In this document: piece after piece, positions 7,743-13,358 of the stretch
Position numbering within the stretch: the stretch's first letter is position 1
How the letters are laid out: each line of letters begins with the position of its first letter
Source: Pseudomonadota bacterium
GTDB lineage: Bacteria; Pseudomonadota; Gammaproteobacteria; Xanthomonadales; Xanthomonadaceae
DNA length: 13,358 nucleotides
Assembly (NCBI GenBank): GCA_023438325.1
Contig: JAEXRB010000164.1
Location: forward strand, 1 to 13,358
Direction: 5' to 3'
The notes under the pieces: model-generated
What the model saw: only the letters and a program-made list of their open reading frames with translations
What the model was told of the DNA's origin: nothing
The model's database searches: none
Made by a program: the position numbers and the translations under genes

Positions 7743-7771
7743 ATATGGTGATGCAGGTGCAGTGCTTCAAG
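7743..7771 (-). promoter_or_regulatory. Candidate heat-shock (sigma-32) promoter of hslO
   Basis: On the minus strand CTTGAAG (7771-7765) matches the sigma-32 -35 consensus CTTGAAA at 6 of 7 positions. After a 15-base spacer, ACCATAT (7749-7743) matches CCCATnT at all but the first base. The predicted start near 7735 leaves a leader of about 20 bases before the hslO ATG at 7714. The same bases also make a fair sigma-70 promoter (TTGAAG, 17 bases, CATATT). E. coli hslO is a known heat-shock gene, which supports the call; it remains a consensus match. Confidence 0.6.
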
Positions 7772-7791
7772 CCAGAAACACGGGATCACGC

Positions 7792-8517
7792 ATGAAGCGC
7801 CCGGCGCGGCGTCGCTGGCCGAGGCGTCTGGTCTGTGCGTTGCTGGCGCTGTTCCTTGTCAGCCTCGCGCCTGTCGCGCTGCTGCGATTCGTTGATCCAC
7901 CGACCAGTGCCTTCATGCTGGCGCGGCAGTGGGACATGCGGAATGAAACCGGCTTCGCGTTACGACAATCCTGGGCGGACATCGAGGCCATCTCGCCCCG
8001 GTTGCTGATCGCGCTGGTGGCCGCCGAGGATCAAAACTTCCCGAATCATCATGGGTTCGATCTGGATGCGATCTCCAGCGCTCTGGCCGAACGCGGCGAG
8101 GGCGGGGCATCGCGTGGCGCCAGCACGATCAGCCAGCAGGTGGCCAAGAACCTGTTCCTTTGGAGCGGGCGCAGCTGGTTGCGCAAGGGCGTGGAGGCGT
8201 ACTACACGTTCGTCATCGAAACGCTCTGGCCCAAGCGCCGCATTCTGGAGGTGTACGTCAACATCGCGGAGTTCGGTGATGGCATCTATGGTGCGCAGGC
8301 GGCAGCGCAGCACTTCTACGGTATCCCGGCAGCGCGGCTGGATGCGCGCCAATCGGCCGCACTGGCCGCTGTGTTGCCCAACCCGCGCCGCTATCGCGTG
8401 GAAGCGCCCACGCCATATCAGCAGCGCCGTCGCGCGTGGATCGAGCGGCAGGCCGTACAGCTCGGCGGGCCGGCCTGGCTGGCGGAATGTTGTGGCATCG
8501 GCGAGTCGTCGCGGTAG
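7792..8517 (+). CDS. mtgA: Monofunctional peptidoglycan glycosyltransferase
   Basis: MtgA polymerises lipid II into glycan strands on the periplasmic face of the inner membrane and has no transpeptidase domain. The 241-residue length is normal. After a basic start (MKRPARRRWPRR) there is one membrane helix at about 12-32. The GT51 motifs follow: AAEDQNFPNHHGFD with catalytic Glu79, GASTISQQVAKNLFLW, RKGVEAYYTFVIE and WPKRRILEVYVNIAEFG with the second conserved Glu (153) and GIYGAQAAAQHFYG. The ATG at 7792 is preceded by GGA with 6 bases spacing and puts the helix right at the N terminus; an in-frame ATG at 7732 would add 20 unlikely residues and reach into the hslO promoter. It heads a run of four close same-strand genes; the next starts 28 bases on. 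I see no clear promoter of its own. Confidence 0.95.
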   Translation: MKRPARRRWPRRLVCALLALFLVSLAPVALLRFVDPPTSAFMLARQWDMRNETGFALRQSWADIEAISPRLLIALVAAEDQNFPNHHGFDLDAISSALAERGEGGASRGASTISQQVAKNLFLWSGRSWLRKGVEAYYTFVIETLWPKRRILEVYVNIAEFGDGIYGAQAAAQHFYGIPAARLDARQSAALAAVLPNPRRYRVEAPTPYQQRRRAWIERQAVQLGGPAWLAECCGIGESSR

Positions 8518-8544
8518 CATGCCCGGCTTTCGAGGACTCTTTGC

Positions 8545-9561
8545 ATGAACCAGACACCTCCACGACAAACGCTCACCGTCGTCGTGCCTGCCTACAACGA
8601 GGCGGCGGTGCTGGCACAGTTCCATGCACGGCTGGCAGCGGTGCTGGATGGATTGGACGTCGATGCCGGCGTGCTCTACGTGGACGATGGCAGCCGGGAT
8701 GCCACGTGGCAGGTGATCGGCGAGCTGGCCCGTGCCGACGCCCGCGTGGCGGCCCTGAAACTGGCGCGCAATTTCGGCAAGGAAGCCGCGCTCACCGCCG
8801 GGCTGGATCAGGTCGATGCCGATGCAGTGCTGGTGATTGATGCCGATTTGCAGGATCCGCCCGAGCTGATCCCACAGTTCATCGCCCGATGGCGCGAAGG
8901 TTACGACGTGATCTACGGCCAACGTCTGGCCCGCGATGGCGAAACCTGGCTCAAGCGCGCCACCGCCGCCGGGTTCTATCGCGTGATGCAGCGTCTTTCA
9001 TCCACACAGATACCGCCAGATACCGGTGATTTCCGCCTGATGTCGCGGCGTGCGCTGGATGCGATGCGTGGCCTGCGCGAGCGCCAGCGCTTCATGAAAG
9101 GATTGTTCGCATGGGTCGGATTTCCGCAGGTGGCCTTGCCGTACCGGCGCGATCCGCGCCACGCCGGTGTCACCAAGTTCAACTACTGGAAATTGTGGAA
9201 CTTCGCGCTGGAAGGCATCACCTCGTTTTCCACCGCGCCGCTGCGGGTGGCAACTTATGTCGGCCTTGTCACCGCGCTGATCGCGTTCGGTTTCGGGTTA
9301 TGGATCATCGCCAAGACGTTGCTCTGGGGAAATCCGGTGGCTGGCTACCCTTCACTGATGACGGTGATGCTGTTCCTGGGCGGCATGCAATTGATGGCGC
9401 TGGGCGTGATCGGCGAATACCTCGGGCGCCTGTACATGGAATCCAAGGCCCGGCCGCCGTACTTGCTCGATGCCTACCACCCGGCGCGGGGAACCGTCGC
9501 ACAGGCGGCAACTCCTTGGCAGACCGTCGTCGCCGACCACACTCAGTCCTCTCCACCATGA
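8545..9561 (+). CDS. GtrB-like polyprenyl-phosphate glycosyltransferase (GT2)
   Basis: The 338-residue protein has an N-terminal GT2 catalytic domain (VVVPAYNEAA at the start, VDDGS, the metal-binding DAD at 99-101 followed by LQDPPE, and GDFRLMSRRALD). Two membrane helices follow, at about 235-258 and 270-293. FMKGLFAWVG, KFNYWKLWNFALEGITSFS and GVIGEYLGRLYMESK are very like the GtrB/YfdH family, which loads a sugar from a nucleotide donor onto undecaprenyl phosphate on the inner face of the membrane. The sugar cannot be told from sequence. No GtrA flippase or GtrC-type transferase lies in the window, so the acceptor pathway is unknown. The start has a good GAGGA 8 bases upstream. The last 40 or so residues are a Pro/Ala-rich tail, longer than usual. 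It sits between mtgA and a sigma factor, 16 bases before the latter. Confidence 0.92.
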   Translation: MNQTPPRQTLTVVVPAYNEAAVLAQFHARLAAVLDGLDVDAGVLYVDDGSRDATWQVIGELARADARVAALKLARNFGKEAALTAGLDQVDADAVLVIDADLQDPPELIPQFIARWREGYDVIYGQRLARDGETWLKRATAAGFYRVMQRLSSTQIPPDTGDFRLMSRRALDAMRGLRERQRFMKGLFAWVGFPQVALPYRRDPRHAGVTKFNYWKLWNFALEGITSFSTAPLRVATYVGLVTALIAFGFGLWIIAKTLLWGNPVAGYPSLMTVMLFLGGMQLMALGVIGEYLGRLYMESKARPPYLLDAYHPARGTVAQAATPWQTVVADHTQSSPP

Positions 9562-9577
9562 TGACGATGGCGTTGCC

Positions 9578-10099
9578 ATGAGCCAGAAGCTGAACGAATT
9601 GCTGGCAAAGTTCGCCACCCGCGTGAGGGCTCAGATCGCATCCAATGCATTGAATCTACACGGAATTGATCCAGATGACGTGGAGCAGGAGGTGCGCATC
9701 CGGTTGTGGAAGGCGCTGGAGCGTGACCCAAAAGCGGAGTTCCCTGCGTCTTATATCCAGCGAGTGGTGGTTACCGTCATCGTGGATGCCGTGCGAAGGG
9801 CGCAGGTACGCGCCGCCGAGCCGCTTCCGGATGGCGAAAATGGTCACCACGAACTAAGTACAACGGCGCCGGGCCCTGAGGCTGTGACGTCGGAGCGGCG
9901 CAAGGTCGAGGAAGTGGCCCGCTGCATCGAACAGATTCCGCTTCGGCGGCGGCGTCCGTTGCAGTTGTACCTGCAAGGCTTCGGCTTGCAGGAAACGGCC
10001 GACATGAGTGGTTTGACCCTGGATGCCGCACGCAAGTTGATCTATCGCGGGCTGGATGAAGTCAAGGCGCGGATGCGCGAGGCAGGATTCGAGGAATGA
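9578..10099 (+). CDS. ECF-type RNA polymerase sigma factor
   Basis: The 173-residue protein has the two-domain layout of an ECF sigma factor. Region 2 (about 10-75) contains DPDDVEQEVRIRLWKAL and SYIQRVVVTVIVDAVRRA. After a variable linker, region 4 (about 115-170) contains IPLRRRRPLQLYLQGFGLQE and an LTLDAARKLIYRGLDEVKARM recognition-helix segment. The ATG at 9578 gives the natural N terminus MSQKLNELL; no Shine-Dalgarno is evident, and its position 16 bases after the glycosyltransferase stop suggests translational coupling. An in-frame ATG at 9470 would overlap the upstream gene by over 90 bases and adds low-complexity residues, so I reject it. Its stop almost touches the start of a membrane protein, the usual sigma/anti-sigma arrangement. 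The genes it controls are unknown, and I see no obvious autoregulated ECF promoter in front of it. Confidence 0.9.
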   Translation: MSQKLNELLAKFATRVRAQIASNALNLHGIDPDDVEQEVRIRLWKALERDPKAEFPASYIQRVVVTVIVDAVRRAQVRAAEPLPDGENGHHELSTTAPGPEAVTSERRKVEEVARCIEQIPLRRRRPLQLYLQGFGLQETADMSGLTLDAARKLIYRGLDEVKARMREAGFEE

Positions 10100-10101
10100 A
10101 C

Positions 10102-10596
10102 ATGGACGAGATGGACATCAAGGCGCTTTACCGCCAACACACCCAAACACGCGGTGCCGTGCTGGATGCGCAGGCCGCCGAGGATATCGCCGCCACGTTG
10201 TCGCAACATGGCTGGTCGGCAGATGAGGTCGCTCCGCTGGATCGTGTCGCCAGCTCTGCCGCTGCATCCGACATTGCCCGCATCGTGGCCGCGCTCGGCC
10301 CGGACATCGACGCTCTGGCACGCGACGTACAGCATGTGCGTGCACCGCGTCACGGCACGGTATCCCGCTTCGTGCGCCGCGGTTTTGCCCTGGCTGCCGG
10401 CATTGGTGCCTTCGCAGTGGTGTTTTCCCTGCTTCCCTCGCCTCGGCAGGCGCCGGGTGCTATTGATCACTCCGCGCATGATCCGGGCAGCGTCATCATG
10501 GCGGTATCGTTCGAAGGCGCGGAAGATGCCTCGCCGGGAGAGCGCGCTTCACGTGCCGGCAGGGAAACGATTTTCCAAGGCAATTTCGATTCCTGA
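10102..10596 (+). CDS. Single-pass membrane protein, candidate anti-sigma factor
   Basis: A 164-residue protein without a family I can name. It has a soluble, mainly helical N-terminal part of about 90 residues, one membrane helix at about 95-111 (FALAAGIGAFAVVFSLL) and a polar tail of about 50. Basic residues before the helix (RFVRRG) put the N terminus in the cytoplasm. Position and topology fit an anti-sigma factor for the ECF protein just upstream. It has no cysteine, so it lacks the HxxxCxxC zinc motif of the common anti-sigma class, and the role is inferred from context only. I prefer the ATG at 10102, which has GAGGA with a 6-base spacing, over the ATG at 10096, which overlaps the sigma stop as ATGA and has AGGA 8 bases upstream; both are workable. 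A strong terminator follows. Confidence 0.82.
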   Translation: MDEMDIKALYRQHTQTRGAVLDAQAAEDIAATLSQHGWSADEVAPLDRVASSAAASDIARIVAALGPDIDALARDVQHVRAPRHGTVSRFVRRGFALAAGIGAFAVVFSLLPSPRQAPGAIDHSAHDPGSVIMAVSFEGAEDASPGERASRAGRETIFQGNFDS

Positions 10597-10626
10597 GTTT
10601 CCCGGATTCCTCCGAACGCCGAATGA

Positions 10627-10659
10627 AGAACGCCCCGCATCTGCGGGGCGTTCTGTTTG
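10627..10659. terminator. Strong bidirectional rho-independent terminator
   Basis: AGAACGCCCCGCA (10627-10639) and TGCGGGGCGTTCT (10642-10654) form a perfect 13-bp GC-rich stem. It is followed by a T-rich TTCTGTTT on the plus strand and TTCTTCATT on the minus strand. It sits between the stops of two convergent genes (10596 and 10678) and would end the mtgA-led run as well as the trhA transcript from the other side. Confidence 0.9.
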
Positions 10660-10677
10660 GTGCCTCGTCATCTGAAA

Positions 10678-11316
10678 TCAGCCGAGCACTTGCCCCGTCA
10701 CTGCGAGAAAGTGACAGGCACTGCCGCCGATCACGAAGGAATGCCAGATCGTGTGGGCATACGGAATGCGTCGGCTCATGTAGAAAAACGTGCCGGCGGT
10801 ATACGCGATGCCACCACCGAACAGCCAGCCCAGCGCCCATGCGTCGAGTGCGCGGGTCATCGGCACGATGGCCACCAGCACCAGCCAGCCCATCGCGATG
10901 TAGATCAGCGTGGAAACGAGTTTGAAACGGCCGGTGAAGAACAACTTGAACACCACGCCGGCCACCGCCAGCGTCCAGATCACCGCGAACAGGCTCCAGC
11001 CCCACGCCCCGCGCAGGCCGATCAGGGTGAAAGGGGTGTAAGTGCCGGCGATCAAGACGTAGATCGCACAGTGATCGAACACCTTGAGTCGCGCCTTGGC
11101 CACCGGGTGCGGGATGGCGTGGTACAGCGTGGAAGCCAGGTACAGCACGAACAGCGCGACGCAGAAAACGATGGCACCGGCCAGTTGCCAGCCATCGCCA
11201 TGCACGGCGGTGAGCGTGATCAGCACCGCGCCGGCCACCAGTGCCACGGCGGCGCCGATGCCATGGGTCAGGGCGTTGGCGACTTCTTCGCGAAACGAGG
11301 TGGCATGCGTAGTCAT
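10678..11316 (-). CDS. trhA: Hemolysin-III family / TrhA-type membrane protein
   Basis: The 212-residue protein is hydrophobic with about seven membrane helices and carries the conserved polar residues of the family: an early ALTHGIGAA, then STLYHAIP, then DHCAIYVLIAGTYTPF, and a C-terminal HTIWHSFVIGGSACHF. The histidines and aspartate correspond to the metal site of the wider PAQR superfamily. E. coli TrhA (YqfA) has been linked to membrane energetics and fatty-acid homeostasis; the name hemolysin III is historical and haemolysis should not be assumed. The ATG at 11316 gives the usual short cytoplasmic N terminus; the frame runs open back to 11466, but that would overlap yebC and cross the intergenic hairpins. 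No Shine-Dalgarno is visible. It follows yebC on the same strand after 97 bases. Confidence 0.92.
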   Translation of the reverse strand: MTTHATSFREEVANALTHGIGAAVALVAGAVLITLTAVHGDGWQLAGAIVFCVALFVLYLASTLYHAIPHPVAKARLKVFDHCAIYVLIAGTYTPFTLIGLRGAWGWSLFAVIWTLAVAGVVFKLFFTGRFKLVSTLIYIAMGWLVLVAIVPMTRALDAWALGWLFGGGIAYTAGTFFYMSRRIPYAHTIWHSFVIGGSACHFLAVTGQVLG

Positions 11317-11324
11317 GGGACGTG

Positions 11325-11353
11325 ACGATACGGCCCCATTCCGTGTCGGGCAA
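11325..11353 (-). promoter_or_regulatory. Speculative promoter overlapping the dyad upstream of trhA
   Basis: On the minus strand TTGCCC (11353-11348) and TATCGT (11330-11325) each match the sigma-70 consensus at 4 of 6 with a 17-base spacer. The -35 falls on the loop and edge of the 15-bp inverted repeat. Transcription would begin 2-3 bases before the ATG, so the message would be nearly leaderless, which fits the lack of a Shine-Dalgarno. Weak evidence. Confidence 0.25.
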
Positions 11354-11369
11354 GCCGACACGGAATGGG
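11335..11369. repeat. Perfect 15-bp inverted repeat, 5-base loop, upstream of trhA
   Basis: CCCATTCCGTGTCGG (11335-11349) and CCGACACGGAATGGG (11355-11369) are exact reverse complements around GCAAG. It lies between yebC and trhA, ending 18 bases before the trhA ATG. As RNA it is a very stable hairpin, but no T-run follows on either strand, so a standard terminator is doubtful. It could be a terminator of another type, a leader structure, or a dyad operator. Confidence 0.85.
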
Positions 11370-11382
11370 ATTCAGCCTGCGA

Positions 11383-11401
11383 CAGGCATGTGCGATGCCT
11401 G
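11383..11401. repeat. Second hairpin just downstream of the yebC stop
   Basis: CAGGCAT (11383-11389) and ATGCCTG (11395-11401) form a perfect 7-bp stem with a GTGCG loop, 12 bases past the yebC stop on the minus strand and 13 bases before the larger inverted repeat. No T-run follows. With the larger repeat it makes a tandem hairpin array that could shield or end the yebC transcript. Confidence 0.55.
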
Positions 11402-11413
11402 CCGGATCCGAGG

Positions 11414-12127
11414 TCAGGGCAGATCGGCGTTGTGGTAGACGTCCTGCACGTCGTCGAGATCTTCAAGCCGTTCGATCAAGGTGCGCATCGCCTCGGCGAT
11501 TTCATCCGTCACCGCCGTCAGATTGTCAGGACGCATCACGACATCGGCCGAATCCGCCGTGAAACCGGCGGCGACGAGGGCCTTTTCCACCGCATCGAAA
11601 CGGTCAGGTGCGCACAACACCTCGCTCCAGCCTTCGCTCGATTGCACATCGTCGGCGCCGGCTTCGATCGCCGCCTCCATCAGCGCGTCCTCGCTGGCGC
11701 TGTCGTCGGTCTTGATCCAGAACTGGCCAGTGCGGGCGAACTGGAACGCCACCGAGCCGGACGTGCCGAGATTGCCGCCGTGCTTGTTCAGGGCGTGGCG
11801 CACTTCGGCCACAGTGCGCACCGGGTTGTCGGTGAGCGCGTCGATCAGGATCGCCACGCCGCCGGGGCCATACCCTTCGTAGCGCAGTTCCTGCATATCG
11901 GCGCCGCCGTCGGCACCCGAACCGCGGCGGATGGCGCGCTCCATCGTGTCCTTGGACATATTGGCGGCCAGTGCCTTGTCCATCGCACCGCGCAGTTTGG
12001 CGTTGCCGGCGGGATCGGCGCCGTTGCGCGCGGCGAGGGTGATGTCGCGGATGAGTTTGGTGAACACCTTGGCGCGCTTGGCGTCTTCGGCGTTCTTGCG
12101 ACCTTCGATGCTGGGGCCTCTGCCCAT
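11414..12127 (-). CDS. yebC: YebC/PmpR family protein
   Basis: A 237-residue cytoplasmic protein of the YebC family, long annotated as a transcriptional regulator; recent work on the family points to help for ribosomes at polyproline or other difficult sequences. Family features are clear: RKNAEDAKRAKVFTKLIRDI near the start, MSKDTMERAIRRG, LRYEGYGPGGVAILIDALTDN, RTVAEVRHALNKHGGNLG, GSVAFQF, and the acidic C-terminal EDLDDVQDVYHN. The N terminus reads MGRGPSIEGRKN where most bacteria have MAGHSKWANIKHRK; I know this variant from Xanthomonas. The ATG at 12127 has AAAGG with 7 bases spacing. The frame extends upstream to 12235 without family-like sequence. It diverges from gshA across 165 bases and precedes trhA; the ruvC genes often next to yebC elsewhere are not here. 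Confidence 0.95.
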   Translation of the reverse strand: MGRGPSIEGRKNAEDAKRAKVFTKLIRDITLAARNGADPAGNAKLRGAMDKALAANMSKDTMERAIRRGSGADGGADMQELRYEGYGPGGVAILIDALTDNPVRTVAEVRHALNKHGGNLGTSGSVAFQFARTGQFWIKTDDSASEDALMEAAIEAGADDVQSSEGWSEVLCAPDRFDAVEKALVAAGFTADSADVVMRPDNLTAVTDEIAEAMRTLIERLEDLDDVQDVYHNADLP

Positions 12128-12137
12128 GGGTAAGCCT

Positions 12138-12169
12138 TTGCGTGTTGTGTGAAGAAGACCACACCGCAA
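12138..12169 (-). other. Possible stem-loop in the yebC leader touching its ribosome site
   Basis: GTGTG (12147-12151) pairs with CACAC (12160-12164), and TTGCG (12138-12142) with CGCAA (12165-12169), leaving a 4-base bulge on one side and an 8-base loop. The base of the stem overlaps two bases of the AAAGG ribosome site of yebC. It might modulate translation, but a stem of this size can occur by chance. Confidence 0.3.
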
Positions 12170-12292
12170 GCGTCGTGGCCGGGCTGCGTATTTTGCCCGC
12201 TCCGCGACGGGTGCGCGATAGGCCATGCACATCAATCTTGCGGAGCAGCCCTGCGCGCCGCCATGCTTTGCGTCCGATTACCGAGGTGCCCC

Positions 12293-13358
12293 ATGTCAGG
12301 ACCGAGTCACGCCAAGGATGCTCCCATCCACGATGCGCGCATGCTGGCGGAAACGCTCGCAGCGGGCGGCAAGTCGCGCGAGGACTGGCGCATTGGCACC
12401 GAACACGAGAAGTTCGGGTTTCTGCAGGCTCGTCCCGGAGATGACCCTGCACTGGCTTTGCGTCCGCCGAGCTATGAAGGTGAGCGCGGCATCGGTGCGT
12501 TGCTGCGCGGGCTGGAATCGCTGGGCTGGGAGGGCGTGGAGGAAAACGACACGTTGATCGCGCTCTCCCGTGATGGCGCTTCGGTGACGCTGGAGCCTGC
12601 CGGGCAACTGGAACTATCCGGCGCGCCGCTGGAAAACATCCAACAGACCTGCTGTCAAACCACGCAGCACCTGGATGAAGTTCGCGCCGTGGCCGAGCCG
12701 CTGGGCATCGGCTTTCTCGGCATGGGTTTCCAGCCCAAGTGGCGTCGCCAGGACATGCCGTGGATGCCGAAAGGCCGCTACAAGATCATGCGCGAGTACA
12801 TGCCGAAAGTGGGCACGCTCGGCCTGGACATGATGACGCGCACCTGCACCGTGCAGGTGAATCTGGATTTCGCCAATGAAGCGGACATGGTGAAGAAGTT
12901 CCGCGTCTCGCTGGCGTTGCAGCCAGTAGCGACTGCCTTGTTCGCCGATTCGCCCTTCACCGAAGGCAAGCCGAACGGCTTTCTCTCCTATCGTTCGCAC
13001 ATCTGGACCGATACCGATCCAGACCGTACCGGCATGCTCGACTTCGTGTTCGAGGATGGCTTCGGATACGAGCGTTACGTCGACTACCTGCTCGATGTGC
13101 CGATGTATTTCGTCTACCGCAACGGGCACTACCTCGACGTGGCTGGCCAGAGTTTCCGCGACTTCCTCGCCGGCCGCCTGCCGGGCCTCCCGGGGCAAGT
13201 GCCGACGCTGCGCGACTGGTTCGACCACATGACCACCGCGTTCCCCGAAGTGCGCCTGAAAACCTATCTGGAAATGCGTGGTGCCGATGGTGGCCCGTGG
13301 AATCGCTTGTGCGCGCTGCCGGCATTCTGGGTGGGTTTGCTGTACGACGATGCATCGC
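12293..13358 (+). CDS. gshA: Glutamate-cysteine ligase, plant/proteobacterial class, 3' end outside window
   Basis: This cytoplasmic enzyme joins glutamate and cysteine with ATP to make gamma-glutamylcysteine, the first and limiting step of glutathione synthesis. The frame is open from the ATG at 12293 to the last base (355 codons and one base), about three quarters of the usual 450 or so residues. Family marks are IGTEHEKFGF with Glu37 in the substrate/metal site, LEPAGQLELSGAPL, LGMGFQPKW, MPKGRYKIMREYMP and MMTRTCTVQVNLDF at 180-193, then FADSPF, the SYRSHIW motif and YFVYRNGHYLDV. These belong to the class shared by plant GSH1 and many proteobacteria, unrelated in detail to E. coli GshA. 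GAGGT with a 5-base spacing fixes the start. The 165 bases separating it from divergent yebC show no convincing promoter to me. Confidence 0.94.
   Translation, partial: MSGPSHAKDAPIHDARMLAETLAAGGKSREDWRIGTEHEKFGFLQARPGDDPALALRPPSYEGERGIGALLRGLESLGWEGVEENDTLIALSRDGASVTLEPAGQLELSGAPLENIQQTCCQTTQHLDEVRAVAEPLGIGFLGMGFQPKWRRQDMPWMPKGRYKIMREYMPKVGTLGLDMMTRTCTVQVNLDFANEADMVKKFRVSLALQPVATALFADSPFTEGKPNGFLSYRSHIWTDTDPDRTGMLDFVFEDGFGYERYVDYLLDVPMYFVYRNGHYLDVAGQSFRDFLAGRLPGLPGQVPTLRDWFDHMTTAFPEVRLKTYLEMRGADGGPWNRLCALPAFWVGLLYDDAS

Noticed and set aside
10678..11316. A haemolysin or toxin gene
   Set aside because: The family name hemolysin III is historical; the sequence is a TrhA/PAQR-like seven-helix membrane protein and gives no evidence of a toxin.
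12128..12292. A sigma-70 promoter for gshA or yebC in their shared gap
   Set aside because: I tried TTG-containing -35 candidates on both strands and found no -10 element with acceptable spacing.
12614..13228. Open frame of 204 codons on the minus strand near the right edge
   Set aside because: It is antisense to glutamate-cysteine ligase, whose frame is open to the window end with many family motifs.

Overview
The window is GC-rich, gene-dense bacterial chromosome that looks like housekeeping DNA from a gammaproteobacterium of the Xanthomonadales/Lysobacterales, probably a Rhodanobacter/Dyella-like member. The assignment rests on the form of PlsB, on a YebC protein starting MGRGPSIEGRKN (the form I know from xanthomonads, in place of MAGHSKW), and on the glutamate-cysteine ligase of the plant/proteobacterial class. 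I see no IS element, prophage, CRISPR array, tRNA or rRNA. The genus is inference.

Layout, left to right. (1) The 3' part of plsB (glycerol-3-phosphate acyltransferase) runs in from the left edge. (2) Convergent with it is an unrecognised exported protein rich in beta-like sequence, probably outer membrane. (3) A divergent region of about 340 bases, AT-rich at one end, leads to a large cytoplasmic GAF-GAF-GGDEF-EAL protein that makes and/or breaks cyclic di-GMP. (4) Convergent with that is hslO (Hsp33), with a good match to a heat-shock (sigma-32) promoter. (5) Divergent from hslO is a tightly packed run of four genes: mtgA (peptidoglycan glycosyltransferase), a GtrB-like polyprenyl-phosphate glycosyltransferase, an ECF-type sigma factor, and a single-pass membrane protein placed like an anti-sigma factor. 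A strong bidirectional terminator ends the run. (6) On the minus strand lie yebC and then a hemolysin-III/TrhA-type membrane protein, separated by 97 bases holding two perfect inverted repeats, one with 15-bp arms. (7) Divergent from yebC is gshA (glutamate-cysteine ligase), cut by the right edge.

How they fit together: several genes concern the envelope (plsB for phospholipid, mtgA for peptidoglycan, the GtrB-like enzyme for lipid-linked sugar, the exported protein). The sigma/membrane-protein pair could link envelope state to transcription. hslO and gshA both serve thiol/oxidative stress defence but are separate units.

The points most worth a second look are the sigma-factor pair lacking a zinc anti-sigma motif beside cell-wall genes, the cysteine cluster and lost I-site of the c-di-GMP enzyme, the heat-shock promoter of hslO, and the 15-bp dyad upstream of trhA. 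I did not find clear evidence of an undescribed multi-gene system.
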